From: Kuschelorhynchus macadamiae
Lineage: Eukaryota; Arthropoda; Insecta; Coleoptera; Curculionidae
Assembly (NCBI GenBank): GCA_030620095.1
Contig: JAUTXW010003390.1
Location: 513,805-577,804, forward strand
Reading direction: 5' to 3'
DNA: 64,000 nt
Positions 1-13,357 of this stretch are shown piece after piece. A program made the position numbers and the translations under genes. The notes under the pieces were generated by a model. That model saw nothing but the letters and a program-made list of their open reading frames with translations. It made no database searches and was not told the origin of the DNA. Positions within the stretch are counted from its first letter, which is position 1. Each line of letters opens with the position of its first letter.

Positions 1-2089
1 AAAGATCAGTCATTAACAGAATCATACAGACGCATAACCCTAATGTCCTGTATTACTAAAACTTACGAAAGATTAATAAAATTTAGGCTAGAGTTTTGGT
101 TTTTACATAATAATGTATTACCCAATAACCAGTATGGTTTTAAACCAGGATTCGGCACAAGGCAAGCTATTACTCATCTACTATGTGATATACAAATAGG
201 TCTCACGGAAAATAAATGCGTCAGTGCTATTTTTGTAGATATTAAAAACTCTTACGAAAAACTGTAAACTCCTTAAAATTCCAGAAACAGTAATAAATTC
301 AATAATTAACATATTTACACAAAGATCTATATCCATTAGACTTAAAAACAATGTAACTCTCAACCCTAGACGAACTAGCCTAGGCATACCTCAAGGATCA
401 GTTTTATCACTCCTTCTATTTAATTTATATACCATGGACTTACACGAGTTCTGGGATAATAACGTAACATGTATCCAGTATGCGGATGATATAGCACTTT
501 ACAGTATAGAGAATGACAAGGGAAAAAACATAACACGGCTTAATCACATTGCTTATGTTTTGAACAACTGGGTTAATGAGAGCGGTTTCACCATTTCAAC
601 AAACAAAACAACAGTAGTTTTTTTCTGTCGTAAACGCATATCTTTTCCAAACAACATTAAATTAAACGGAACCACATTTTCAGTTGCAAGATATTATAAG
701 TATCTGGGGGTAATACTGGACTCAAAATTACTTTGGAATCATGAAATAAATAATATAATTAAAAAAACCGAGAAAAGCATAAACCTCCTAAAACAAATAT
801 GTTCCTTTTTCTGGGGAGCACACCAATTAAACGCATTACTTTTTTATAAAGCTTACATAAGGTCAATAAAAACTTCAATATAAGTCTATAAGAATATGTT
901 TGGGACTTATGAAATCTCCCCCACCGAGGCAATACTAGTCGAGGCACTAGAACCACCACTGCACCTGAGAAGAGATTACTTAGCCCATAAATTTGTTCTA
1001 AAACTCCATATAAAAAAACACCCTCTTTTAACAAAAATTTATAAATTATTCCTATATAATCTTTCTGAAGCCTATTGGGAAAAAAAGAATTCACCACCTT
1101 TAGCTAGAGCTTACATGAAATATCATAACCTTGATTTTTAAAACAATAGTGATTCATATCCCACAAGTATTTATCATCTAGATTATAATATATTATTTAC
1201 GCAGCCTGAAATTAATATTCCTCATTATCCTGAAAATATTATATTAATAAAACAGATATTGAAAGAATTCCTAGCAAATATGTACCGCCATTTTCTTGTC
1301 ATATACACAGATGGATCCAAGAGGGAGAACCAACTTAGTGCGGCATTTTTTTGTCCACAAAAAACCTACCAACAGTCCTTTAACCTAAATAAAAATTTAA
1401 GTATTTTCTCGGCTGAAGCAGCAGCAATTTGCCAAGCCTTAAAATGGGCAATTAAGTCTTGACATCAAAATATATTCGCAGTCTGTTCTTAATAAACTAA
1501 AATACTTTCATTTAAATAAAAATCAATATCCGAATACCTTTATTACCAACATCATGAAAATATTAAACGCAGCAAATAATACTGAAATAAAATTTTTGTG
1601 GACTAAAGCACACTCAGGGATTACAGGAAATGAAGTTGTGGACAACATCGCCAAAAAACAATTAAATAGTTATCAACCCACTTTAATAATATCAGATTAT
1701 TTCCCCATTATTAGGGGAAAGATGTATAATACATGGAGCGAAAAATGGAGCATATATGGACATCAAAGTAATACTTTCTATTTCAACATTCATCCACAAA
1801 TCCCTAAAAGACATTGGTATTATAATTCTAAATCTTCAAGAAAAATTAAAGCTACTATAAAATTGAAGTTTATGATAACCCCTTATTTGCATGTGGAGAA
1901 CATGGTGACATGAATCATATACTATTCGGCTGCAGGTTAACCAAAGAAGAGTCCACCAAACTAATTAGAAAACTCTTAACATATAAAATCGCATTACCAA
2001 TATGGCTGCCAGAGATTTTAAGTTGCAATAAATTAGAAGTTTTCAGTGCAATTTTTGATTTTCTAAGTGAAATTAAACTTGGTATTTAA
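1..2089 (+). pseudogene. LINE (non-LTR retrotransposon) pol remnant: RT, RNase H, CCHC-like tail
   Basis: Remnant of a pol protein that copies element RNA into DNA at the target site. RT starts inside the window: at 43-262 a conserved block reads NNQYGFKPGFGTRQA. After a frameshift near 262 it continues with GIPQGS (about 390-410) and the catalytic YADD box (about 479-490). The connection domain runs to 1141, with a stop near 883. RNase H follows: YTDGSK near 1306, SAEAAAICQALKWA near 1410-1450, and WTKAHSGITGNE near 1598-1635. A cysteine/histidine tail (CGEHGDMNHILFGC) precedes the final stop at 2087-2089. RT plus RNase H without an LTR fits the I/Loa-type LINE groups; the exact clade is not settled. 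Several frameshifts make it non-functional. The 5' part (endonuclease, ORF1) is outside the window or lost. Confidence 0.85.
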
Positions 2090-2405
2090 AGGTCATTAAT
2101 TTAGTAGTAAGAACAAAATAACATTATAATATCCTAACACTTACCTTGAATGTGAATTCCCTTTTTTAGTGGCCTTCTTGTTTGTGAATAAAAAGTCGCC
2201 TTGACGGGCCTCTGGGCGTGAAGCGTGTGTCCCCGTCTTTTAAGTGTTTAGGTGTAAATAATAATTTTAAGTTTGGAGAAAAATATAATAATAATAACGA
2301 TACTTGTAATGATAATAGCTTCTCTCGTACTGATATTAAGATTCCGAGGCCAAAATACTTAACATGTAAGGCCAGTCCACCAGAGAAAAAAAAAGTATAA
2401 AAAAA
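2090..2405 (+). repeat. Probable LINE 3' trailer
   Basis: Non-coding stretch directly after the LINE stop codon, ending in a run of A (about 2386-2405). It is less AT-rich at 2190-2240. Position suggests the 3' UTR of the LINE, but no target-site duplication was found, so the right boundary is uncertain. Confidence 0.4.
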
Positions 2406-3539
2406 CATTATTATGCGATTTCAGGCTTTAAAAAGTATTAATAACTTTATCATCAGTTAATATTCCCAGTGAAATATGCAAAAAAGCTTAAAAATGTTCC
2501 TTTTTTTGGCTTCGAGTCCCTTTCCAAAATATCATATCATCATATTTTCACTTTTGTGAATACTAACTTTAATGTATAGTCATAAGCGCTAATTAGTATT
2601 AGAGGTATTTAAGCATTTTAAAGTTATTAGATTCATTACTCCGACTTGACAAAAATTTTTTCGTTGTGCTTTTTGGTTGCTTTTTGTTAAATTTTTTATA
2701 AAATTAATAAATCCCGGTCGTTAAAACGTTATTCTGAATTCGTTTGTTTAATCTCTCTCCGTATATTTTGAATCTCAAATCACGAACATTTTAGTTCGAG
2801 CAATTCCCATACTTCTCATTTCGTTCAAGGTTAATAACCGCAGCCTTAAATAACGCTTAATCGTAAAACAATAACCCTAAAAATTAATGAAGCGTCGCCG
2901 GGATGGATCTAAAATTCGAATAATGAAGTTTGAAATAATGAATTGCTTAAGTTGCAGGGAAAAAGGGATATAAAGACATGTTCTAATTCAGAATTTTGTG
3001 CCCAAACAACGAATGCGTGGTAATTTTAATGGTAAGTATTTATGTGATATGGTACGTTACAGGGCGGTATTTAAAGTTGATGGTGTCTAAAATGAACACT
3101 TGTAAATTAGCATAGAACTGAGAAAGGAAGGGGAATTATAGCAGAAACAAAGGATACTTTCTTGTACCAAAAAAATTAAAACAAAAAGCATAATACATAT
3201 TTATGATACATGAAATATATTAACGTATACATTTTTTCCCAAAAAAAAATTAAAATAAATGTGCTATTATTTTTAAAAAATCCCGGAAACCGTATCCGTA
3301 TTTTTGCAAGCGTTATATTTTGATAGAATATTATCCGAGTAAAGTAAAAATATTTATTTTAAACAATCAATTCTTTTTTAACGAACAATTAATGAATTTA
3401 ATTTGAATGACTTTGACGCAAGTGGAGATACCTACTAAGTAGTACGAGGTTTCCTCTCCTGTTCTACATTTAGAGCAAAGTTGACAATCTTTTATCCGTA
3501 ATACGTGTAAGTACCTATTAAAGTTAAACTGCAGTGACC
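2406..3539. other. Intergenic AT-rich DNA
   Basis: No gene, RNA or mobile-element signature recognised. Only short open frames in AT-rich sequence. Confidence 0.5.
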
Positions 3540-5050
3540 GCTCAGTATTCCGACCACATCTGCAATGGTCTGGCGGCTTCTAGACAATAACCGGGTCGCC
3601 TTGGTTTCCGGTGGTTTTGGAAGCATGTTCTTGGGCTGCCTACAGCTTTATGTCCTTCCCCAATTAGCCTTTATATTATCCTTGACCTTGTCTGAAGTCT
3701 GGGAAGTTGCTTTTTCGTAGGACTAAGGGAGTTTCGGTCCCGAGAGCAGTGTCGCAGAGCATTGTCTTTCTTCACGACACCACTGTGCCCGGGCACCCAA
3801 CACAGTTCATCCCCTTTCCTTGTTTGCCCTATACGGGGCTCGCTAGTATATGGTGGTCCGATGAGTTCGAAAAATCGCGATCGTCGTTTGACTGAAATGG
3901 ATCATTGCGCCAACGGCATTGCAGGACGTGTTCCAGATAGGGATCATGGTACGATTGTTGTGACGTTGACGTAACGTGAAACAAAAATACATTAACTTTC
4001 CTTCTTGTTAGTCCCTCTAGGGCGTTCTTGTATTGCTAAACAAACTTAGACCTTATCCTGGGTGTACGAATTGCTTTAAGGGCTGTGTGACTATCGGAGT
4101 AAACGCAGTTTTCTTCTTCCAGCCCTGTATAATGACTTGCCTAGTGGCCATCTTGAGAATAGCGAAGAAGTGCCTGAAAAAGAGTAACGTATCTTCTCAG
4201 CGCGAAGTATTCGTCTAGGTTTCTCTCTATTTAGTACGTTCCAGCACCAGCAAGCTCTGTATTGGCTTGCCTGGAGGTATCCGTATACCAAACCCGGGCA
4301 TTCGTTCGCAGGTGGTGCCAAAGCTCCTTCTATTTATTGATCCTGGACTGGAATCATTGAAATGAATTGGTTAGCCTTAAATATCCATAGGCCTGGTTTG
4401 TCCTGGAAGAGAGAAAAAGGATATCGTTTGTCATAACTCTGGTAATAAACGTCTAATCTCTTTGCTGTTGCCTACTCCTAAGTTTCGTACTCAATCATAC
4501 GCCTGTAGAACGCCATAGTCTTCCTTCTGGTTCGCAGTAACAATTCCAGCAACTCCAGGAGGACATGTCATCAACATTGTCGCTGGTATTGTCGTCATTG
4601 CACCGGGTATTCCCAGACAGTCGTTGCAGTCTAGCCAGTTTCTAGACGTAGCTATTTTTTCCACTGCAATCCACCATACCACGGGTTCATAAGCAACCCT
4701 TGGTCGGATCACTTCTCTTTACAGCCAGTGAAGTACCTGAAGCTGTAACCACATTTCCTTCCAGTTACCCGCCTAAGCTGCCACATTATTGCGATGGCTT
4801 ACTTTTCTTCTGCCCCCAGCTTTTCCAGAAGCCCATCCATAACTAGCCACCAAAGACGCAGTGATAGGAAGCTGCTTTCATGATAGCCCCCCTTAACCGC
4901 AATCTCCGGACGGGAGTCTCCAAAAGAAGTACTGACAGAAAGGCTTCAGTACGAGTTGTTTAACCGGCTAAGCATTGCTTACGGATTAGGTCCTTGCGTT
5001 ATCGAATGCCTCTTCTACGTCAGATAATATCGCAAGAACCACTTTATTGT
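3540..5050 (-). pseudogene. Second LINE pol remnant (RT C-terminus, RNase H, tail)
   Basis: Read on the minus strand from about 5040 downwards, the order is: an RT palm fragment with LAILSDVEEAFDN (near 5040-5000); a decayed SLRLWWLVMDGLLEKLGAE block (about 4870-4800); the thumb/connection signature MIRPRVAYEPVVWW followed by GAMTTIPAT (4712-4560); RNase H pieces (WYTDTS near 4290, VYSDSHTALKAI near 4090); and a decayed zinc-finger tail with LCDTALGTE near 3745. This order is typical of R1/I-type LINEs carrying RNase H. The frame shifts repeatedly and the YADD region is missing, so it is dead. Base composition is clearly less AT-rich than the flanks, which suggests a fairly recent arrival. 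A shorter related piece lies at 44288-44475. Confidence 0.75.
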
Positions 5051-6406
5051 AAATTACAAAGTAATCATTGCTACGAATATTTTTCAATATAAAATGCGCA
5101 AGGGCGATACTCAAGGAAATAACCTTTTAGAAACCCGTAAAATGTTAGAAGGTTATTATAAGAGGCAATGTAAACCCTATCAACGTTGAGAGAGTTTTAA
5201 AACATGAATTAATGTTTTTTTTTAAATATCTAGGACGACATCAATCTAACTCAAAATCTAATCCAATAACCAAATAATGTAATGGTCCAATTCTATCGTC
5301 ATAAAGTGTTTAAAAAAAATAAATGAACTCTTTAAAAATTCAGTCACTCTAAATGAACTTCTAGGATATTATTTCTTGGAAGAAATATCTTTAAAGTCTG
5401 TTTCGTTTCCAAATTGTAATATTCTTATTATTTGAAATTTAAAAGTTTTATTTAAATCTTTATTTCTAGTTCGGTTTTTGAAAGAGTTTCTTGAAAAAGA
5501 CGAGCCGTTTAAATACCAAAATATATGCACTTAGGTGATGTATCTCCGATACAAACGATAGTGGCATCCAGCGCCCCATAGCCTCAAATAAATTAGTGAT
5601 TTATTACCGGTTTTTAATTAGATTTGGAGTATAAAAAGCTATAAATCTGGCAACTATTTCCAACACAAAGGCAGTACATTAAGATTGCTATCTTTATTTC
5701 GGCTTTGGGCGCCGTTATCAGCCCAAGCCACGCTTTTGAGAGACGTATTTCGCGTACGCGTATAAACGTGTGTCGATGAATGACATGGAAGAGATGAAGC
5801 CTAAATGGAGTTAGAATACGTAATGTGATTGTTGAGTATTTGAATTTTGCTGAAAACCGATTAAAGCTATACGAATTTGCTACGGTGGCCGATGTTACAT
5901 AACAATTATGATTAATTAATGGACATTATTAGATTCACAACAAACTGTCTTGTAGCGCCTGACAAAATTGTTAACTTTAACAAGAATCTGTATTTTTCAA
6001 ATATTGTTAACATTTCATTTGTTACTTAAAAAGTGAGATCGCATAACACTGACGTTATAGTACGAAAATTCAAAATTACGATTTTATTAAATTAATGTAT
6101 AGATTAGAGGTATTATGATTTGTCTGCTTTTTCAGTGCGACTGAGGAGGAAGTAGAAAGGTAAATATATTGAGCTGTAACGTATAAGTAGAAGGGCATTG
6201 TCAATTAACATACTTATGCTATAATTATTTTTATATTTATGTATTAATTTAAAATACAATTTTCAAAGTACTATGTCACCACTAAATAAAATTGAATTTT
6301 TAGCTTAAATATGTAATATCTGTTTTATAATTTTTAACAACAGCCAAAACCAAAAATTGACAATTCTTCTCTAAAAGTTTTTTACCATTAATGATAATAA
6401 AAAAAG

Positions 6407-6408
<2 letters not shown>
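5051..6408. other. Intergenic DNA
   Basis: No gene recognised. A less AT-rich patch around 5690-5790 contains GGGCGCCGTTATCAGCCCAA and stands out from its surroundings; it may be a conserved non-coding element, but this is only a composition argument. Confidence 0.4.

Positions 6409-6465
<57 letters not shown>
6409..6465. repeat. (TA)n microsatellite
   Basis: Uninterrupted TA dinucleotide run, about 28 units. Confidence 0.95.
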
Positions 6466-6469
<4 letters not shown>

Positions 6470-7607
6470 CCATAACCTAACGGTTATAATTTAAAGAATA
6501 CTCTCATCCTATTATCCCATATTATATAAGTTAAGTTATATCTAAATGTAAAAGAATTACATTTTAAAAAATTAGCTGTTCAAAATTTAGGAAAATATAC
6601 GTTTTCTGATAGCTGTCGAAATGTTTTTCTTAAATAAAATGCGTCATTAAAAGTTTCATAGAGCTGCAAAAATCGTACCTATCTAAAATTTTTAAGCAGT
6701 TCAGAAGTTACGGGGAAAAACATTTTTTTGATAAATGTCAATTTTTTTTAACAAAATACTACAATAGAATTTACATTGAATTGTGAAAAGAATGTTTAAA
6801 AACATTTTCTAGTTTAGAATTAAGATGCGGCGATAAATGTAATTTGCATACAATTTTTTGAAGACATCGCTCTATACGAATTCTTTCTCTTTTCTATGCT
6901 CTTTCAGAATAATCTTTGTGGTGTGTTATTATTACTGTCTATGAGCTATGTACGGGAAGTATTGAGTTTTAATTATGTTCTAAACTCCCCAGAACACAAG
7001 AAACATATTTTTAGGAAAAAATATACTATGACTATGCAGTGTGAGTGTGAATGGTTAAGCGTATTTTAAACAAGTTTATTAAAACAAAAATATATTTTTA
7101 GGAAAAAATATACTTTCAATAATAAAATGGTGGGGGAAGGTCAAACTTTTTTTCATTCAATCGTTCATATCTCTGTTTTGGATTAACCGATTACTTTAAG
7201 CTTAATGTCAGAATTTCGTAATTCTCAATAATACGGATTTTCTCAGAAAAAATAAAATGGTATGATATGACTTTTTTACAAAATTTAATTTAAGGTTATA
7301 AAAGATATCGAATAGTGAAATAAAAAAATCCAGGTCCGTATTTAACTTTTAAAAGGTGTTGATGGTCGCCCGAATCCGAAACGTCGGATTGAAAAACTAA
7401 CCTCACCGATTTGTAGAGAAGAAAAAGTGATAAAGATGAAGTAAAAATTATTTGCATCTGTAATTTCACATAAGTCTACAATTATAGACAAACCATAAAA
7501 GTTATTCTTTGTTTTTTTTTCTTTTGATTTTTCAAGTAAACAAAACTTTTTATCAATAATAGCTTTTTCGCCTAAAATCAGAAATAAAAATTGTCCAAAT
7601 TTTAGCC
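6466..7607. other. Intergenic DNA with one CGAAACGTCG hairpin
   Basis: No gene recognised. At 7367-7400 a short hairpin contains CCGAAACGTCGG, the motif that recurs in repeats elsewhere in the window (17168, 23331, 33425-34305, 40275, 40400). The rest is featureless AT-rich DNA. Confidence 0.4.
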
Positions 7608-7741
<134 letters not shown>

Positions 7742-8156
7742 GGTGGTCCATCCCAGCTCCCTTCTTATGTAGCTCACTTATCAATTGACTCATGAATTTT
7801 AAATTTTGCACAACTCATATGTATATTAGGGCGCATTTTCTTAAAATATTTTTGATTATACAGGGTGACCAAAAAAGTGTGACGTCACAATGACATATTT
7901 TTTTAAATTAGATGACCTATATTTTTTTGCATATTTAGATGGCTTCCATAGTTGTTTACATCATCCTGAAATTTTATTGGATTCGATCTGTAAATAACCG
8001 CTTAAAAAAATTAAATATGAAAAAAAGCGAATTTACACCACTGGTTACAAAAAATTATAAAAATTCAAATATTGCCTCGACATAAGAAATAAACTGGGAG
8101 TTCATTAAATGAGGTCTGATAATCTCGCTGACCAAATTTAAACGATCTAAATTATA

Positions 8157-9375
8157 CAGGGTCTGCAAAATTAAGTGACAAAATTACCAAACTTCAAAGT
8201 GCATTTTCTTTCTTATTTTAAACGTCAACCCTATATTTTTTTGCAATCGATGCGTAATTGAAAATTAAAACTTTTTTGTAAATACATCTTAGTCGCCGAT
8301 ATAACGAATGTTAACAAAACCACCGTTCAACGTGTTTTAAACAGAAATCTGAAAATGATTTTTTTTTAAACCTACCATATTCAGCTTCACCAAGAGCTTT
8401 AAGAAGAAGATTATGAGCATCGGATAGCGTTTTGTAACTGGGCACAATCCAAAATCAGAGCAAATTTTGGTAAAGTGCTTAGATTATTAAAAAATGGATT
8501 GTGAATCGAATTTTCAATCAAAATGACAGGAGAGTCTTTCGACAGCATAGATGGTCTATTAATGTGTAAAAAATTATTTAGTTTACAAATGGACATGTAT
8601 TTAAATATTGTTCGTTTATGTCGATATCTACCCAGACCCGTAATGGAGGGCATATAGCTACAACACGACGGTGCTCCAGCACATTATTCTTTGTCGGGTG
8701 AGGTAACCTTTTGTTCCAGGAGGGCCAATTTGATGGCCATAGTTTGTTTATTGTGGTTATAGAAATTGTTTACCAGGAGCCCCCAACAACACCTGAGAAC
8801 ATGAAGCTGCGAATTCAAGACGCATTTCGACAGGTAACACCCGATATTATTTGTTTTCATAGTCTTCGTTTGAGTTTGGAAGAAAACGGAAGTCACATTG
8901 AACATAAGTTCTAGTGAAAAAATTAGATTAAATATAGTTGAATTTAGTATAGTGTAAGTCTCAAATGTGATACTTATATAGTAAATTTTTAATTTTAATG
9001 TGAAGATATATGATTAGTAAAATTATAATAAAATTCTATATAAAACGAAATAACTAAAAAAATAATTTAAAAATAAAAATTTTGTCAAAATTGTCTCTTG
9101 TCATATTTATTGAATTCTACGTCATTCATTTTAATAATCTAAGCCACCTTGGATTACTTTTCATTAAAATGGTTGCTAAAATAGGATGCTTTACCAGTTT
9201 TTGGCGAATATCTTTTAATAGGTTAGAAATTTTAATAAAGATGTATTTACAAAAAAGTTTTATTTTTCAATTACGCATCGATTGCAATGAAAAAAGAATA
9301 GGGTTGACATTTAAAATAAGAAGAAAAATGCACTTTGAAGTTTGGTAATTTTGACACTTAATTTTGTAGACCCTG
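8157..9375 (+). mobile_element. Inner Tc1/mariner-type element, 1219 bp
   Basis: Begins CAGGGTCTGCAAAATTAAG and ends with the imperfect inverse, TTAATTTTGTAGACCCTG. It is flanked by TA on both sides (8155-8156 and 9376-9377), the expected target duplication of the Tc1/mariner superfamily. The terminal inverted repeats are about 135 bp. A broken transposase gene lies inside. Confidence 0.8.
8306..8914 (+). pseudogene. Tc1/mariner-type transposase remnant
   Basis: Broken gene for a DDE transposase that would cut and paste its element. The clearest part is the C-terminus at about 8711-8914: VYQEPPTTPENMKLRIQDAF and ENGSHIEHKF, the usual end of insect transposases of this group. Upstream, the RRCSS block near 8660-8685 is the relic of the region that carries DGAPAH in active proteins. 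Many stops and frameshifts lie between. It cannot be functional. Confidence 0.75.
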
Positions 9376-9568
9376 TATAATTTAGATCGTTTAAATTTGG
9401 TCAGCGAGATTGTCAAACCTTATTTATTGAAATTATCAGTTTAATTCTTATCGTCGAGGCAATATTTGAATTTTTATAATTTTTTTTAACCAGTGGTGTA
9501 AATTCATTTTTTTCCACATTTAATTTTTTTAAGCCGTTATTTACCGATCAAATCCAATAAAATTTTAG

Positions 9569-10005
9569 TTTGAATAGGCATTTCGTGTCCCTAATGAATA
9601 AGTGTAACTTGAATTCGTGGGTTATGGGACTGGAATAAGATCTAAAGTGAAACCACTATTTTCAATTAGCATTAACACTTTTTCAAGCTCTTGAGTTAGT
9701 GGGAAAACCTTAATTATGGACATTTACACAATAAATAAATAAACATATACACATTTTATGTTAACAAAAAACCACCGTTCAACTGAAAGTGTTTGTTTAA
9801 AAACAAAAAGAAATCTGTCCAAAAAGTTTGTGTAATGTAAAATGTGTATATGTTTATTTATTTATTGTGTAAATGTCCATAATTAAGGTTTTCCCACTAA
9901 CTCAAGAGCTTTAAAAAAGTGTTAATGTAACACGAAACGTTGCAATTGAAAATAGTGGTTTCACTTTAGATCTTATTGCAGTCCCATAACCCACGAATTC
10001 AAGTT
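9569..10005. mobile_element. Foldback/MITE insertion with 12-bp target duplication
   Basis: Inverted arms lie at 9606-about 9757 and about 9837-10005 (AACTTGAATTCGTGG at the left, its inverse at the right), around a short spacer. It is flanked by the direct repeat ATAAAATTTTAG (9557-9568 and 10006-10017), and it interrupts the right arm of the surrounding element exactly between those copies. About 37 bp at the left end are outside the inverted arm. The spacer shares a roughly 50-bp block, including ACCACCGTTCAAC, with the transposase region near 8306. Confidence 0.8.
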
Positions 10006-10220
10006 ATAAAATTTTAGGATGATCTAAACAACTATGGAGGCCATCTAAATGGGCAAGAAAATATAGGTCATCTAATTTAAAAAAATATGTCATTGTGACG
10101 TCACACTTTTTTGGGTCACCCTGTATAATCAAAAATATTTTTAGAAAATGCGCCCTAATATACATATGAGTTGTGCAAAATTTCAAATTCATTAGTCAAA
10201 TGATAAGTGAACTACAGAAG

Positions 10221-10245
10221 AATATATATATATATATATATATAT

Positions 10246-10284
<39 letters not shown>
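10221..10284. repeat. (TA)n microsatellite
   Basis: TA run with one GA interruption near 10247; right-hand flank of the composite mariner-like element. Confidence 0.9.
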
Positions 10285-10289
<5 letters not shown>

Positions 10290-10593
10290 TTATCGATCAG
10301 TTACAGACAAACTATGATTATAAATATTTTCAAGATAGCGGCAGTTCCGGTTATACCGGCAGTAGATCCCAACTTGCTTATTTTAAAAGAACATCCTGTA
10401 TATTATTTTATTTTTGGATTCTACGTAAAATTCTAGCCATATATTCTCATGTTTAATGTTCTACACCTAAATCTTACCGTATTTGACATGTTTGCAGGCT
10501 GAAAAATATCTGCCAGTTTTTCCTATACGGAAGCTTTTTTATAGACAAAGACTTATTTAACAAATTATCTGTACAATTTTAATAATTATTAGT

Positions 10594-11440
10594 ACAGGGT
10601 GTGCAAGAAAGAAGAATAAAAATTATAAATTGGAGAAATTATCAAAAAAAATTTTTTTAATGGAAACCACCGATTTTTATAATCTCGTCTTATTAAAAAT
10701 TAAGGTGACTTTGTATAAGGTTGTCCATCCCCAATATTTTTAGTTTTCGAAAATATTGCCAATTAAACATTTTTCTATTGAAATGAATGTGTTGTTATCC
10801 TACGCCTTATATGTTCAGTTAATGTAAGTTGGCCATGACGGCGTTAGAACAAAACCAGTGCTAGAGTAATGTTACTATTTTTTACCATTTGAAACTTTTC
10901 AATACCTAATCATATCGCGACGCTTAAATTATACCCACGAGGATTATTTAAAATCGTTTGTTATTTATAGAGAACGTAGCAAAGTGATATCAAGAACATG
11001 CGTTACATTTACTATTTAATATTCGCAAAAACAGAAACCATCACCTCACAATGTTAAATCACAGACAATTATTATACAACTACAAAGTACTAAAACTTAT
11101 ACTGTGAAAAAACAATTGGATGAAAGAAAACTCAATTTAAAAAAAACTATTTTCTTTAGTAAATTTTGAAACTTACCTCCTAAATTTCCAGACATTTTCC
11201 GCATCGAAACAGTAGTTCACCATGGGTTGCTTTTCTTATTGGTCCTACATTTAATCTTTGTACTCGTCCTTGACTCGCTGCATGCGGTCTTGCACGGTTG
11301 TCACTGGAGTGTTATAAATTCTATTTTTTATTGTACACCAAACAAAAAAATTGAGTATACCCAGGTGTCGTGGAGCGCCTTCGTGTTGATACAATAAATG
11401 TCTAATCTTGATAAAAATGTAGTGCCACAACGCCATTATT
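10594..11440 (-). pseudogene. Deleted Tc1/mariner-type transposase with one CAGGGTG end
   Basis: On the minus strand 11436-11251 encodes LYQHEGAPRH, then directly NFFVWCTIKNRIYNTPVTT and VQDRMQRVKDEYKD. In intact relatives the DGAPAH and FFLWG blocks are separated by a catalytic stretch, so an internal deletion has joined them. A decayed C-terminus follows down to about 11160. At 10594 the end motif TACAGGGTGTGCAAG is in the right position for the 3' terminus. The matching 5' end was not found. Confidence 0.65.
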
Positions 11441-12500
11441 TCTTATTGCACAATAAACATTGAACTACTAGGATTATTGAAAATTTTGCTCTCTCAATAC
11501 ATCGTAGATTTATCATAAGGCTTATTTGTCTATTTATTACTTAGTAGGCATTTCTTAGTTTTTCTATTAGGCCAAATTTTAAAGAGAAGGGATCGGATCT
11601 CCAGCCTCAGATCTCTATATTTTATTAGTTTTTTTCATAAATGGATTGAATATTTTTTCTCCTTCATTGCTCCCGTTTTAAGGTCACGCTACGCATCTGT
11701 CACACCGTCGGAGCATCAGATGTGTTATCTTCAATATTGTCTTCAGAACTTGATACCATGATTTTAATTTCTAGGTTCACCAAGTATTTCATTACTTCTC
11801 TGATTTCAAAATCCGTCAGTAATTTTCGAATTTTAATACCATAAAGCTGATTTAGATTTCATTCACTAACAAGTCCAGACATATCCTTTACCATTTTCTG
11901 ACTAACTTTTTCCTAAGGATCTGCTTTTTTGTATTGACGAAGTATGCGTCATTATATCAACTTTGTCATCTTTCGATCAGTTTCTGGGCTGATGCACGTG
12001 TCTGTCCTTATGGAGGATATTGTTATTATTAGTATTATTATTATTACTAATAATATTATTATTATCAAATCTCCATTTTTATGCAAGGGAATATTCGAAG
12101 CATTTTTAAGGCTAACCGCAAAACTTCCTTCAAGCCAAGATTAATTTCACCAGGGAAACCATCTCATGACAGGTTATAAAATCTAAATGATGTGGCTTAG
12201 GGCAAAACAAATTGCATGTTTCTATCTTAATCCTCCATGCCTTTCTTGTGCCGTCAATTCAACATAACTTTAAACTTTTTTTAACTATTTTTTTTTTGAA
12301 AAACAGCCAGCTAATGTCATACTAAAGATTTTAAAAACTAAGGTTACATTGAGCAATACGTTTGGCCTCGGTCGAGCTGCTTAGACTATACAGCTTTTGT
12401 TTCTTCTTTCTTTCAATATGGACTCGAATACAACTTTTTTACTTTCAGCGCCATTCTCCAGTTTAATAGGTAACGACCAGGGGTGTCGAGCAAAGTGTTT
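11441..12500. other. Intergenic DNA with an ATT/TAA-rich palindromic tract
   Basis: No gene recognised. At 12020-12066 an imperfect ATT trinucleotide run turns into its own inverse (ATTATTATTACTAATAAT), an AT-only hairpin. Confidence 0.4.
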
Positions 12501-12900
12501 TCCGTAAATCGCTAAACGGTACTATATTTCTGTAAATTTAAAAAGGCACATTGTATCAAAGAGTTAGCTCCTAGGGCTGCTACTGTTATTGTCGTATACC
12601 CTTTTCTTTCAAAGCGACGCCGGACGCTCTTATGGAACTTTCTGGTCACCGCACGATATCTGGACTTATTAAATAGGCCTGCCCAGATGAAGAAATCGCA
12701 ATTCCCACATTCCCTAGGACTCTCCACCTCACAGCGAATGGTCCGTTATGTAGGACTTTCTCCCAGTGATGTTTCCACAACGGTCGTTGGACTGTCTCTC
12801 GAAGCACCGCGTGAAACTACAATATTTTCCCGCCGTGCGAGCCTTACAGGGCACGTGTGTTTACCTCGGATACCCGAGAGGAAGTCGACTCTGTAGCCTT
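12501..12900. other. GC-richer island, open on both strands, unrecognised
   Basis: Composition changes abruptly here. Open frames of about 70 codons lie on both strands (12687-12896 plus, 12727-12512 minus), but neither resembles a family I know. It may be an old transposon fragment, an exon of an unknown gene or regulatory DNA. Confidence 0.3.
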
Positions 12901-13090
12901 ATTAAAGTGGTACGTTGAGTGAAAGCCAGTTAACCAATAATTGCAAAAAGTTCGACTTTATCGAAATTCGCATAATGTTATTTAAGGCAGACAATTTCAG
13001 AAACCTAGGATGGACGTTTCCAATGTTAACCAATTTAGTTTTCAAGTTATAGAATTTATTCCAGTTAACCACCCTGAATGGGATTTTTTA
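12901..13090. repeat. Probable degraded DNA-transposon end
   Basis: The tail TTATTCCAGTTAACCACCCT (about 13050-13073) recurs in similar form at about 14147-14173. Both resemble the CACCCTGTA ends of the mariner-like elements in this window. No partner end was found. Confidence 0.35.
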
Positions 13091-13357
13091 CAGTGTACTT
13101 ATTAATCAAGATAAAAAAATTTGGTTGGATTCATGGATTTTATTGGATGCTAGACATATTTTTCAATACAAGGATTGCCTATAAAGATAAGATACTCTAT
13201 TTTCTTCTAATGTTAGATTTTTTAAAAGACTCTAAACCCATGTCATGTAGCGTATTCCATACCGAAGGTTAGTGGTTTGCGAAATACTGACATTTGAAAA
13301 TTGACAATTATAGGAATATATATGGCAGAAAATGAGGTGATGGAAAATGAAATAAAT

